Source: Linnemannia hyalina
Lineage: Eukaryota > Mortierellomycota > Mortierellomycetes > Mortierellales > Mortierellaceae
Assembly (NCBI GenBank): GCA_019671135.1
Contig: JAHRHY010000005.1
Coordinates: 434,001 to 498,000 of the forward strand
Direction of reading: 5' to 3'
DNA: 64,000 nt
Shown here piece after piece: positions 1-10,190 of the stretch. The first letter of the stretch is position 1. Each line of letters starts with the position of its first letter. The translations under genes were made by a program, and so were the position numbers. The notes below the pieces were generated by a model that saw only the letters and a list, made by a program, of their open reading frames with translations, did no database searches and was not told the origin of the DNA.

Positions 1-2
1 CG

Positions 3-269
3 CCTCCCCCTCCACCTTCTTCTCACACTGCGGCTGCAAGATCGACTTCCCCGTTTGGAGCCGCGAGTCCTTCGAGAGGCGCCAGGCTAGAGCTGTCGCA
101 AGTAAGCAGTCGTCCTGGATCTGTGACTGGGACGAGATCACCCCCTTCTGGACCTGGTGGACCTGGTGGAGCGGCTGGAGGTGGCAATGGATCAGGAACT
201 GGAGCTGGACCAGGAGCGGGGGGCAACTCTGGCGCTGGTACGGGTATGGATGATGCGATCCTCATTTAA
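3..269 (+). CDS. C-terminal end of an unidentified low-complexity protein (5' partial)
   Basis: One frame is open from the window edge to a TAA at 267-269 and gives about 88 residues. It starts with a proline run, continues with Ser/Arg-rich sequence, and ends in a Gly/Pro/Ala/Ser-rich stretch closing MDDAILI. There is no recognisable domain, and the body of the protein lies outside the window. The composition matches disordered tails of the other proteins here, which favours a real coding end over chance. The opposite strand is also stop-free over this stretch, as often happens with Gly/Pro-rich codons. The function is unknown. Confidence 0.5.
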   Translation, partial: PPPPPSSHTAAARSTSPFGAASPSRGARLELSQVSSRPGSVTGTRSPPSGPGGPGGAAGGGNGSGTGAGPGAGGNSGAGTGMDDAILI

Positions 270-365
270 CTCCAGTCACCTTGCTTACTGAGAAAAGCAG
301 TCTATTGGACGCAAAATCCATTGCTTTACAGGAAATAAAACAAGTTTGAACCATGCGATTGGAAG

Positions 366-480
366 CTCTCTCTCTCTCTCTCACGCACACGCAGACGCAC
401 ACGACATACACATACACATACATACACACACACATTCACATACACATACACATACACATACACATATAAATACACATATA
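366..480. repeat. CT and CA/TACA microsatellite
   Basis: A (CT)n run of roughly 16 bases is followed by degenerate CA, CATA and CATACA units through about 480. The apparent His/Thr-rich ORF across it only translates the repeat. Confidence 0.85.
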
Positions 481-638
481 CATACATATCTGCCCGTACT
501 TAAATATGTAACTTTTGTCTGCGCAATCCACCCCCTCTGTTTGAACGCGGCCTTTGACAGTGACGACTGAAAAAAATCTGTTTGCTCGTTGACCCTGTAA
601 AACAATACCAAATAACCTAGTGGGTTGGAACAATTTGG

Positions 639-647
639 TTATCAGAT
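639..647 (-). promoter_or_regulatory. Iron-GATA-type site (ATCTGATAA on minus strand), copy 1
   Basis: The plus strand reads TTATCAGAT, so the minus strand matches ATCWGATAA, the consensus described for fungal iron-regulatory GATA factors of the SreA/Fep1/Urbs1 class. It lies about 1.05 kb upstream of the phytochelatin synthase ATG. Function is inferred from the motif only. Confidence 0.4.
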
Positions 648-1313
648 CGAAATAAAAGTGGGACGAGGGGGAAGTGAGGAGGTCGGGATGTGAAATGAAT
701 GATGCGACAGTCTCTATTTTTGTTGGCTGCCCTCGTGCAATTTTTTATCTACAGCTGTGGTGGTGGTGGTGGGAAAGAGAGTGGGGAAGGGAGGGCTTGG
801 AAGCAGTCCAACAGAAGTTGCAGAACTGTGTGTCCTGTGCTGAGATATGTGCAGCACTAGAGTCCAAAAAAAAACTCAAGGGACACGAGGACACAGGGAC
901 GTGCCTGTGTTGATTCTCGTTTTAATGAAGGACAGGGTCATGAGGTATAAGAAAAGTGAGGTGATGGAGGTGCATGAGCTGAGAAGAAGTGAGGCTGCAA
1001 AAAACCATAGTGAGAGCAAACATAACAGCTGAGTACAATGGGTAAATAAGGAAGCGGGGATGAATGGTCTGATACTTGAAAGCAAGAAGGAAAAGAGGAA
1101 GGAAGGAACAAGTCGGGTAAGAGATAAAATGATGAAAAGTAGGCTCTTTTCTTTGGTCGATTGGCAAGATATGGGTGCATGTACATATGCTAGTGCTTGA
1201 AACCTTTTTTTTTCTGTTTCGAGGTCAGCTCAGGTTCAATGGGCGCAAAGAAGCCAGAACGAGGCCCTCAAACTCAAAAGTACAGTTGCGCATGGGGAGG
1301 AAACACCTCTGTC

Positions 1314-1322
1314 TTATCAGAT
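1314..1322 (-). promoter_or_regulatory. Iron-GATA-type site, copy 2
   Basis: This is a second exact TTATCAGAT, 376 bp before the phytochelatin synthase ATG and only 42 bp (start to start) from the third copy. Paired GATA sites are the usual arrangement for two-zinc-finger iron GATA repressors. Confidence 0.45.
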
Positions 1323-1355
1323 TGAATAAGAAAACTGGTTTTTGGAGGTGTGAGC

Positions 1356-1364
1356 TTATCAGAT
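1356..1364 (-). promoter_or_regulatory. Iron-GATA-type site, copy 3
   Basis: This is the third exact copy of the 9-mer, in the same orientation as the other two and about 335 bp before the phytochelatin synthase ATG. Confidence 0.45.
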
Positions 1365-1698
1365 CCCAAGCCACCCGTATGATTTTCGTGGTCACGTTCT
1401 TCTTCTGGTCTGATACCATTTTTTTTTCTTCTGCCTGAACCCACCCGTGAGCGTGTGTGTCGAATGAATGAAAAAGAGCACCCGTTCCTCAGTCGCCCAT
1501 TATCGATTGCCCTTCTTTTTTATATCTTCCACTTCCTTCCCTTTCTCTTCTTTTCGTTCCTTAACTTACCTTCTCCCTGTCCCACGCCCACTTCCTCACT
1601 TCTTTGCTTTCTTCTCTCCTCCTTCACTCATACATCTCTACCTTCTCTTCGCATCCGCGACACCCGTCTCACCTTATACGTACCCAATCTAATCCACA

Positions 1699-3823
1699 AT
1701 GGCAACGAATCGCACTTTGATCGCCACAAAGAACCGTCTCCTCCATTCCCTCAACAACACTCGTCTCACCCCCTCCACCCGCCCATCCTGCCCCTGCCAC
1801 CAATCATACCGTCACCTTCACTTTCACCAACACCGCAATCCCACTCTCCCGTCTGTGGCAGTAGTAGGCGGTGGTGCCCGCTTCTCGACAAGCTCAATCG
1901 CATCTAAGCCTACCGTTAGCGCGCCTGTCGCCTCACCCGCCGTCCCCTCGACTCCTTGCTCAGCACCTGCTGTCTCTGTTCGTAAGGGTGGCCCAGCCTC
2001 GAACTCAAGAGTCAATGGAGCCACTGTTGCAGCGGTCGTGAACAGTCGACCTGCCGTTGCTGCTGCTCTCCCGTTCTCGTATGACCCTACTGGACTCTCT
2101 GGTCAAGCCGCCAAGAAGCCTTCGTGCGATAACCTGAACTTGAAGAACTCTTTCTACCGCCGCAAGCTGCCTGAACATCTCATCAGTTTTACCAGTCCCG
2201 AAGGAAAGCAGCTGTTTCGAGAGATGCTGAGCGAAGGATATGGTAATTATTATTTTGTTAGCATGCCTTTGTTATTGTTGTTTTGGAAGGTTGGATGGAA
2301 GGGCACGGCCACTTTTACTTTCTCCTTTTTCATCCACGTTAACTTAGCCTCCTTTTTTTTCCTTTTTTATCTTCATGTGCGCACAGGTGAAGGCTACTTC
2401 TCTCTAGTAGGCAATTTCACAACACAGAGCGAGCCTGCATATTGTGGACCAAGCTCACTGGCGATGGTGCTCAATTCGTTGGAGGTCGACCCACAGCGCC
2501 AATGGAAGGGCGCTTGGAGATGGTACAGCGACGAGTTGCTCGAATGCTGTGCTCCAGCAGAACAGGTCAAGGCCAAAGGGATCACGTTCAACCAATTTGC
2601 CTGTCTGAGCAAGTGCCATTGCGACGTGCAAGTCCGCCGTGCCAATCAGGTCTCCCTCGAGCAGTTCAAGCAAGATCTGGAGATGGTCTGCAGTCGAGAT
2701 GATATCCATATGGTTGTGTCCTTCTCGAGGAAGGCTCTTGGACAGACTGGAGATGGCCACTTCAGGTAATTTTAACCACAGCATCTTCTTTTCTATGCGA
2801 TCGGGAGCTGCATGATCAACTGAAATCTAATCATGCATTTGTTTTTGCCTAATTGACTTTAGCCCCATTGGTGGATATGTTCCCGAGGCAGGAATGGTTC
2901 TGGTCTTGGATACTGCCCGGTTCAAGTACCCATCGTACTTTGTCTCGGTCGAGAAGCTCTGGCAGTCGTTGTTCCCTGTTGACGCCGAAACGGGATCCTC
3001 TCGTGGATACTTTCTCCTGTCAGCCAACCCCGACCAGCCCGCTATCTCATTGTGCAAGATCCCAAAAACTGCATCGTCCACCTTGACAGCGACCGCAAAG
3101 GACTTGGAGAAACTCAACTTGAACAGTACAGGAACAGCAACAGCACCATCAGCAGAGGAGATTCTTGGGGATGCCAAGAACGCGACGGCAGCATCAGCAT
3201 CAACTACTACACCCGTCAGCACATGCTCATCAGGAGCAGCTACCTTGAGCAATACGACAGCACATACGATCGACAACAAGATGAGCTGGACTTCGTTGGC
3301 ACAGACATTCTGCAAGGACCTTCCCAGCAGGATGCAGATTGACAACCCCCAGACCCTCAACCGGATGATCTCCGTTGTCCTCCAAGGAGTCCCCCGCGAG
3401 TATGCGTTTTGGATCAGTCAACAGCAGGCACATCGTCTCCGGGACACCACCGAGTTGATTGAATCGATCCGTTCGACCAAGCTGTACACGCTCGTTTCCT
3501 CCGCCTTCCCGGCTCCTGTGTTCTCAGGAGACGATTCGCAGTCACAGGAAGCCAGACTGGCAAGACAGCAGCATGAGGGGGCTCTGGTGTTTGGGACCTT
3601 GTTCCTTATGAGTTCTCCCAGCACCTTATTCCTGACCTTACCAGGTGAGGTCGGCCGTGAATTCGAGCAGCTCCGTAAGGTCGCCTTTGTGAACAATGGT
3701 GTTGACGAGCACCGGGTCTTGAAGGAGGAGGTTGAGAGGATGCGGTTGGGTATTGTTGACCTCGTCAACAGCTTCTGTTGCTGTGGGACCAACACTACTG
3801 CAGCACCTGAAGGAACCGCTTGA
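1699..3823 (+). CDS. PCS: Phytochelatin synthase (glutathione gamma-glutamylcysteinyltransferase)
   Basis: Exons 1699-2242, 2387-2765 and 2863-3823 join in phase to 627 residues. The enzyme is a papain-fold transpeptidase that moves gamma-Glu-Cys between glutathione molecules to make metal-binding phytochelatins. The catalytic triad is visible as Cys201 (AYCGPSS), His306 (GDGHFSPIGGY) and Asp324 (VLVLDTARFKYP). The 105- and 18-residue spacings match plant and yeast PCS. About 145 residues precede the catalytic domain beyond the plant length. This extension is rich in Arg/Ser/Thr/His, poor in acidic residues at its start, and contains GGGARFSTSS, which resembles a mitochondrial presequence; targeting is inferred. 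The C-terminal half is variable, as in the family, and ends with a Cys triplet (SFCCCGT). The ATG follows a CT-rich leader and gives the whole extension. Both introns are stop-poor, so a naive ORF reads through the first. Confidence 0.93.
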
Positions 3824-4160
3824 AGGAGTTGTTTTTTTACTTTTTCTTTCTTGCATTGTATAACATTATCACCTACTACACTACAACTACATTATTACTA
3901 TTACCATTTAGACTCTTTCTTTGTATTTTCACCTCTCATGTTCTTTTACTTTTGCCCTTCAATTGCTCCACCCTTTTTTTTATGCTCTTGTTTTCTTTAT
4001 GACCTCCTTTCGTAGCGCTAAACTGATGAACATAAAAAAACATTATGAGGAGCTATATTTTGCAAGAAGAAAAAAGTGAGACTGTTGTTATGTTCAAATA
4101 TGTATAGTATGTACAAAGATTGTAAGTCTATCCTCCTCTTCCTTAGCAGACGGTGCGTTT
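3824..4160. other. Intergenic gap between convergent genes
   Basis: This AT-rich 3' flank lies between phytochelatin synthase (+) and the secreted-precursor gene (-). It has T-rich tracts and A-runs and no gene. A short minus-strand ORF overlapping its right end shares bases with the neighbouring gene in another frame and is not supported. Confidence 0.6.
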
Positions 4161-5168
4161 TCATGAGAAGAGACGCCAAAGAGGGAAGTTGTTGCCAGAG
4201 TGATCACCAGCAGAACGCGCACGGACATGGTCGAGGTCATCGATCCAATCGATGAAGTCGTCAATCGTCTCCTCGACACCATCAAAGTCCTCGTCCCATT
4301 CGTCGATTATCCAGATCTGACTCTCGATGATATCAGCGTCGTCGTCATTGTTCTTGTCGTTGTGGTGTTTTGGAGAGGAGGATGATGTATATTGGTGTAG
4401 GTACCAGGGCTGACTGGCTCGGATCCTATCCAAGTCTTCTTCATCATCACCGTCGTCATCGTAACTGATCTTCTCGTCATGGTCACCAGCACGGTCGTTG
4501 CCATTGCTACCGCTGCCGATATCTGTGTCGAAGAGACTGCTACCGTGTGCAGGGTGGCGGATAAACGGTTCAATGATAAGAGGGGTACTAGTTCCTCTGA
4601 TAACTTGATTCACGATCCCTACATCCTCAAACCCTTCGTCATCGTCATCCTCATAGATCCCAACACGTCGTTCCAAGTCATCCTCCTCGTCAATCCTCTC
4701 CTCCTCTTCTTCCTCTGCGTTCCAGTACGCATACCTCTCCGCCCCTCCATCATTGGTGTCACCATTGGTGTCGTCGTCCATGTTGAGGTTGTAGAGGTGG
4801 CGCATGGTAGGTCGACGGTGGAGAAGATTGGAGTTTAAGAGACGTGAGAAGAGGCTTCGTTTCTCAATCCTCGCCCCCGTCCCTTCCTCCGCCTCTGCCC
4901 TCAGTTGGGTATCGGATCGCTTTCGCCGCTTGTTGTCGGTGTGGAGAGGTCCGGGGACCTTGTCGGGTGGGTACAGTATGTGGTCAGGGTTATAGCCAGG
5001 TGGGTATACGACCAAGGGGTTGCTACCGCCATTATCATCGTTTGAGTCTGGAGTGCGCTTATGTGATATCGCTCGAGCGTCTGATGTGGTTGTAGAGGAG
5101 AAGAGGAGGGCGAGGATGAGGATGAGGATGAGTGGCGGACTTTTTGGAGTTGTTGTTGTGGGACGCAT
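4161..5168 (-). CDS. Secreted acidic protein precursor with dibasic (Kex2-type) sites
   Basis: This single-exon ORF encodes 335 residues. A signal peptide is clear: basic start, hydrophobic core LILILILALLF around residues 13-23, and a Ser/Thr-rich cleavage region near residue 30. Dibasic motifs follow at 37-38 (HKR), 80-84 (KRRKR), 103-104 (EKR), 118-119 (HRR) and 167-168 (ERR). They split the protein into a Pro/Tyr segment, short middle peptides and a long Asp/Glu-rich tail with repeated DD/EE clusters. Kex2/furin-like processing in the Golgi is inferred from these sites. No catalytic domain, Cys framework or carbohydrate-binding module is seen, and the candidate peptides are not identical repeats, so it is not a classic pheromone precursor. 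An acidic wall or calcium-binding protein or a small-secreted-protein precursor are the best guesses. The upstream minus strand is pyrimidine-rich, as expected for a promoter. Confidence 0.7.
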   Translation of the reverse strand: MRPTTTTPKSPPLILILILALLFSSTTTSDARAISHKRTPDSNDDNGGSNPLVVYPPGYNPDHILYPPDKVPGPLHTDNKRRKRSDTQLRAEAEEGTGARIEKRSLFSRLLNSNLLHRRPTMRHLYNLNMDDDTNGDTNDGGAERYAYWNAEEEEEERIDEEDDLERRVGIYEDDDDEGFEDVGIVNQVIRGTSTPLIIEPFIRHPAHGSSLFDTDIGSGSNGNDRAGDHDEKISYDDDGDDEEDLDRIRASQPWYLHQYTSSSSPKHHNDKNNDDDADIIESQIWIIDEWDEDFDGVEETIDDFIDWIDDLDHVRARSAGDHSGNNFPLWRLFS

Positions 5169-6697
5169 TGTTGTGGTGGGGGGAGTGAGCTGAAAGGGTG
5201 GGAGTGACGAAGGAGGTTGTGTAGAATGGGTTGGACTGCGCGGGAAGGAAAAGATGAAAGAAAAGAACGGGATAGAGAGTGGACGTTTTAAAGAAATTTC
5301 TACTCCCTCCCTTGATTTTTTTTAGGTAAGGTCGAAGAGGACGGCGTGGAAGGGACTGTGCGGTGCGAGGAGGTGGGTGGGTGGGACAAAGAAGTGCTTG
5401 AAAAGCAAGGTACATAAAATCAAGAGTACAAGAGGGAAAGCAAAGGGAAGGTGAAAAAGAAGGACCACAACAGTTTTCAACACATTGAAGATGAGCATCC
5501 GAAAGACGCAGGAAAAAAAATTCGCTTTCTTTCCTAGGGGGGGATTGAGATATAATATGCAAGAAGAAACCCCAAGAGGAAGGGAAGACAGGGGCGAAGG
5601 AAAGGGGTTGATGAAGGAGGTTCCAGGCAAAGGCAAACGAAAGACAGGGCAAAATGAATAAGTGAGAAAAAGATGCAGGAACCTGGGTAATGTTCTGGAC
5701 TTTTCGAACTTGTCCTTTTCGCGCTTTGTATGATGGTAGGATATGCGTGGGGTCTGTGGTTCAAGAGCTGACGGGAAAGGAGATCTTGTTTGTCTACCTG
5801 GGAATAAGAACTGAGATGGAGATAGCGTGAAAAAGTAGAAGGCAAAGACACACGCAAAAGGCAGACTGGCGATGGACTGGGAGAATATCTAGTACACCCT
5901 TATCAGCAAACAGCACAAGAAGGGAATCTCAAACGCGATGACAAAAAAAGAGTGTGGGCCGCGCGTTGTGACGGAAGAAAAGGAAAAACAGCATAAAGGA
6001 GATCAAAAGTAAACGAAAGAGGGAAAAATATGCTTGCCTGCAATAGGGATAGAACGAGGAAGTGAAATCGAGGAGATGGAGGTGAGGAAGAAGAAGACCT
6101 GTTGGGGTCGTGTGAGCGAATAAAAAGAAACCAAGGGAACAGACACAAACAAAAAAAAACTAAGGGGCCACGCCAGTCCTTTGATTTTGAGAACAAAGAG
6201 CGTCATTGCGGAGAGAGGGGACACGGAAGAGAGGGAAGAGGCAAAGAGAGAAGGACGGCGAAGTACAAATCAAAGGGGCAGTAAAAATTGATAAGAAGGA
6301 ATAACCCCAACAAGAGTGGGGATCAAAAGGAAGAAAGGAAGCAGAAAAAAAGATGGAGGAAACAGCATGCACAAAGATAGACAAACCAAAAAAAAACTAG
6401 TGCATAGATGGTGGCGATCGAGGAAGGAGGAAGGGAAGGAGGGTTAAGGTAAAATAGAACCGAGGCGGCATCCTTGGGCTGGGAAGGAATGGAAGAATAA
6501 AAAAAGGACGATATGCCTTCTTTGCCTAGTTTATGTGCAATGATGCGCATCTACTTCGGAATGGCATGTTTACATTACCAGACAAAAAGCAAAGGAGGCA
6601 AAAAAAGGGACCAAGTCGGGACTAGTAAATGTGTCCCTTCAGGGACTATGGCATCGTCAAGGGTTGTATCCCTTACTTTTGGTATAGATACTCCACC

Positions 6698-6735
6698 ACA
6701 CGACACGACACGACACGACACGACACGACACGACA
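6698..6735. repeat. ACACG pentanucleotide tandem repeat
   Basis: About seven nearly perfect ACACG units, ending in ACATCACGCGACG. The ORFs crossing it on both strands only translate the repeat. Confidence 0.9.
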
Positions 6736-7775
6736 TCACGCGACGAGGCAATGCATGACAGGAGGTCTAAAAGGACATAGTGGTGATGTATGCAACAATA
6801 GCCATTATTATTTCTCGTGTCGACTAACATACTGTAGGGACCACGAAAATAAACCTTTCTTATTTTTCTCCTCCGCTTTGAGGCAATGACCAACATCAGT
6901 GCTTTTATGCATATGAGAGTATCGGGAAGACATGTGATCAAGAAGGCGTCCTTGTCCTTTCTTATCCTTCATTTGTGGCTCTCCTCCTCCCTTCCTTCGC
7001 TTTATCAGATGAAGGAGTTCGGGCTTGTCTTTTGGACTATTGCAGGTGAAAGACTTCAACCCACCGGTCCACTTTTTTTTTTTGAGAAAGGTAAAGGAGT
7101 TGTCTGTGCACAAAAGAGAAACGACGGTTACACAGCTGAAAAATCATAAAGGTATTCAAGACAAATTCCCTCTAATTCCCGTGGGAAACAAAATCATGGA
7201 GGGAAGGCGTTCGATTGGTGATGATGGTGGTGTTCATTTATTGTGCCGGTCATTGTTTGTGTGTGCACAAGGCGCAAAGAAATGAAAAGCGCGGTGTCTG
7301 GATGACGTGTGGACTCTTCCCCTTGAAGGTTAAGACATCCACCACCTGTTTGCACTGTGTGTATGCAAATAGTGAGGGTTCGCTTCCTTCTTTGTATGTT
7401 CATTCATAGTTACCTCCCTTTATTAAATTCTCTATTGTTGGCTCCTGCAGCCCTCTTCGGTACTTGTTTACCCATATGTCGCCTCCTCCTTCATTTCTTC
7501 TATTTCCCCCTTATTCCGAAGGCGGTGGGGTGGATTGGTAATGTTGGCGGGCGTTGGTTGGTGAAGATGCCGGTCCTTGGAGGTTCTTGAGTCGCACGTA
7601 GGTCGAGGCGAGAGCGTGTGGGCAAGCCGGGATAGTAAGATATAAGAAAATTATGAGTGTAATACGATAGAAGAAAAGGGCAGAGAAAAAAAAAGAAAGA
7701 ATGAAAGGAAGAAGGAAAATGGGAGGAAAAAGAAGAAGGAAGGAAAGAAAATGCGAAAAGAAAGAAGAAAGAGAC

Positions 7776-7776
<1 letters not shown>

Positions 7777-7807
<31 letters not shown>

Positions 7808-7808
7808 A
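7777..7808. repeat. AAAG tetranucleotide microsatellite
   Basis: About eight uninterrupted AAAG units sit inside a longer purine-only stretch. Confidence 0.9.
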
Positions 7809-9014
7809 GATGTGGGGGGAGAGAGGGGGAATTTATACCTGTCTATCCTGGTGGGTGAAGACGCGTTGCCATCATATCATTGATCATTGATAAATACGCG
7901 TTTGTCTCGGGTCAACGCCAAAACGATCAAACACAATACCCTTGTATGAAATCAAACACGTCCTGAAGGTCCTTTTACTTTTTCATCTTGGCTCCGTGAC
8001 TTTGTGGAGGGAAATAGGCCCTTGGCCATTGTGCGAACCTCATTTCCTTGGTGTCTTAGTTCATGAGACGAAATAAAAAGGAGTTAAGGTGAATGTGTGT
8101 TGGAATGAGGGATGTATGTATGATGAATTGATGAATTTGGAAGAAGCAAAAAAGCACATGGCAAACGTGAAGTGTATGGTGACTGAGGGATGGGTTTGCG
8201 ACGAGTGAAAGGACGGAAGACGGTGAATGAGAACAACGAGAGGAATAAGTACAACGAGAGGAATGAGAGAATGGGTCGACCTGCGAAGAAGGAAGAGCAG
8301 AGAGGAGAGGAGGGGAGGGGAGGGAGACAAAGGAAAGAAAGAGGGAGGAGAAGATAGAACAACACTCAACACTCATAGCATAAGCGAAAATCAATGCTAT
8401 TTCCCAAAAAGAGTCAAACGCGTTTGTTTCGCGTTCATAAAAAGTGCGACGATCACTAAGGTTTAGTTAAAAAGCACCATCAGCAACTTTTTTTTCTTCT
8501 TCGAAGGTTCCAACCGAAAGTTGCATTCATTGAATCAGGCATGCTCTCATGCCTATTCACCATGGGTTTCTTTTGGTAGATCTTTGTTGACTAGTCTTTT
8601 GTGTATGCTTACAAAATATCGCACTTTCAATAGATTGTGGTTCAAGAACACACGCTAGTGGAGCAGTGATGAAAGCAGAAGGCATGTTTGTTTATCTTGT
8701 CGTTGGGAAGGTGTTTGCAAAGCACGGGTCATTGTCCGTTCGCGTTGTGTTTGTCGTACAGTGTACATGGATCAAATAAAGAACCTGACATAAAAAAGTG
8801 ACTGCATTCCGTGGGAGAGCATGAACGAGGGAAGGGCAGGCGCCTGACCATTTTCCTCTCCAGAAAAAGGAGATCTCTTCCTGGTCACACCATTGCACTC
8901 TTCTCCACTTCCTTTTCTCTTCTCATTCATTCATTCATTGCCAACACACACGCAACAACTCATTCCGCACTCACCCTCACCCACAGCCAACCAACCAACC
9001 AACAACCCAGCACA

Positions 9015-10033
9015 ATGAACCCAAATGGATACTCCCCTCTCGGACACGGTTACGAGCAGGACCAAGACGACCCAGCTTCACAACCACCTCCATATACCCT
9101 GACCTCAGAAGCACCCTCGTCGCCTTACTTATCTTCACCCCACCAAGGCGCCCATCAGCACACTGGACCATCTGCTCCTCCTGCCCCTTCTCCCTCTGCT
9201 GGTTCTTCCTCGGCGACTCCAAGACTTTATCCCCAGTTACACAACCAGCAGGTTACTCAATCACAGACTACTTCACCTTCAACACCGCAGTCGCCGTACC
9301 AACACCACCAGTTCCATCAGCAGCACCAGCCAAAGTCACCGTACCAGGCAATACCGACACATGAAAGCTCTTATCAATATCAACAGCAGCAGCAGCAGCA
9401 GCAGCAACCACAGCACCAGCCATACTACCAACCATATCCACATCAACATCATCAAGTATCACAGTCGCCTCAGGCCCAACGGTATTTGGGACCAGCTCCA
9501 GTAGCAACGTCGCCGTTGGTTCTCGCAAGACCCCCGACACGTATCGAGGACCTGAAGACGAAAGCTGGAGTTGTGGTCTGTCCTTGTTGTCATCACCTTG
9601 TCCTGACAGAGACTTCTACCGAGAATGGTAAGAACAGATTACGTTTGTTGCATCTCATCTCATCTCATATCCTATCTGTTTCGTTCAGTAACACACAACA
9701 TACAGTTGGGAGAACTCATCTCCATATGTAAAATTTGGTTGGGGATAAGGGATACGGTTCACATTGTCTTTTTTTCTCCATCTCTTCTCCCTTCTCTCCT
9801 GCTACTGTTATTTATTTATGTTGTTTTTTTTTTTCTTTTTCTTTCAAATCATGTTAGGATCCTGCACGTACATTGGGATACTGGCGTTGTGTCTTGCAGG
9901 GATCACATCGTGCGGATGCTGCTTGTTCCCACTGTGCATGACCTCCTGCAAGGATATTATCCATTCTTGTCCCAACTGCCAGGAAGAAGTCGGCGTCTAT
10001 TCACGTGCCCGTGCGAGAACTATTCCTGTGTGA
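9015..10033 (+). CDS. LITAF-domain zinc-ribbon membrane protein with PPxY motif
   Basis: Exons 9015-9627 and 9858-10033 join in phase to 262 residues. The N-terminal two thirds is disordered and Pro/Gln/His/Ser-rich. It contains SQPPPYTLT (a PPxY motif, ligand of Nedd4/Rsp5-type WW domains) and a Gln run. The C-terminal domain is LITAF-like (SIMPLE family): a first knuckle CPCCHH, a hydrophobic Cys-rich segment (SCTYIGILALCLAGITSCGCC) and a second knuckle HSCPNCQEEVG. The two knuckles fold into one zinc ribbon, and the hydrophobic segment anchors the protein monotopically to the cytosolic face of late-endosomal or plasma membranes. A role in endosomal sorting and ubiquitin-ligase recruitment is known for the family and inferred here. 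The intron falls within the domain. The gene converges on the F-box gene, with 157 bp between stops. Confidence 0.85.
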
Positions 10034-10190
10034 GAGAGAAAAGCCCAGGCCCAAGGAAAATAATGTTGCAAATCGCGAAAAGACCTTGACCCACCACAGC
10101 TAAATAAAAAATAAAAACTAATGCACTTTTTTTTTTATTAATGAGAGAAAAAAATGATATTGTATTACAAGAAAATAAAAGGAAAAAGTG

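Larger units (their letters stand above)
270..1698. other. Intergenic region upstream of phytochelatin synthase
   Basis: This 1.4-kb stretch has no convincing gene. It holds a CT-repeat and a degenerate CA/TACA microsatellite near the left end, three identical 9-bp GATA-type motifs (listed separately), and a long CT-rich block from about 1480 to 1690. That block leads straight into the phytochelatin synthase start codon, as is typical of fungal core promoters. The ORFs inside it are repeat- or composition-driven. Confidence 0.6.
5169..9014. other. Gene-poor 3.8-kb intergenic tract
   Basis: No conserved coding sequence was found on either strand. The plus strand is strongly purine-rich at about 5300-6500, 7600-7850 and 8080-8360. 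Every ORF there is low-complexity Ser/Leu/Phe/Pro or Lys/Glu/Arg sequence without conserved motifs. The tract contains an ACACG pentanucleotide array, an AAAG array and one more TTATCAGAT 9-mer at 7002-7010. It probably comprises the divergent promoters of the flanking genes plus non-coding DNA. Confidence 0.55.

Noticed and set aside
346..633. Short ORFs of His/Thr and Cys/Val on both strands
   Set aside because: Direct translations of the CA/TACA microsatellite.
4094..4285. 63-codon minus-strand ORF containing a signal-peptide-like MSVRVLLVITLATTSLFGV
   Set aside because: It overlaps the 3' end of the secreted-precursor gene in another frame and has no splice signal linking it to an upstream exon. 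An alternatively spliced end remains possible but is unsupported.
5690..5775. Possible tRNA because of a GTGGTTCAAGAGC segment
   Set aside because: No acceptor stem or D-arm could be paired around it.
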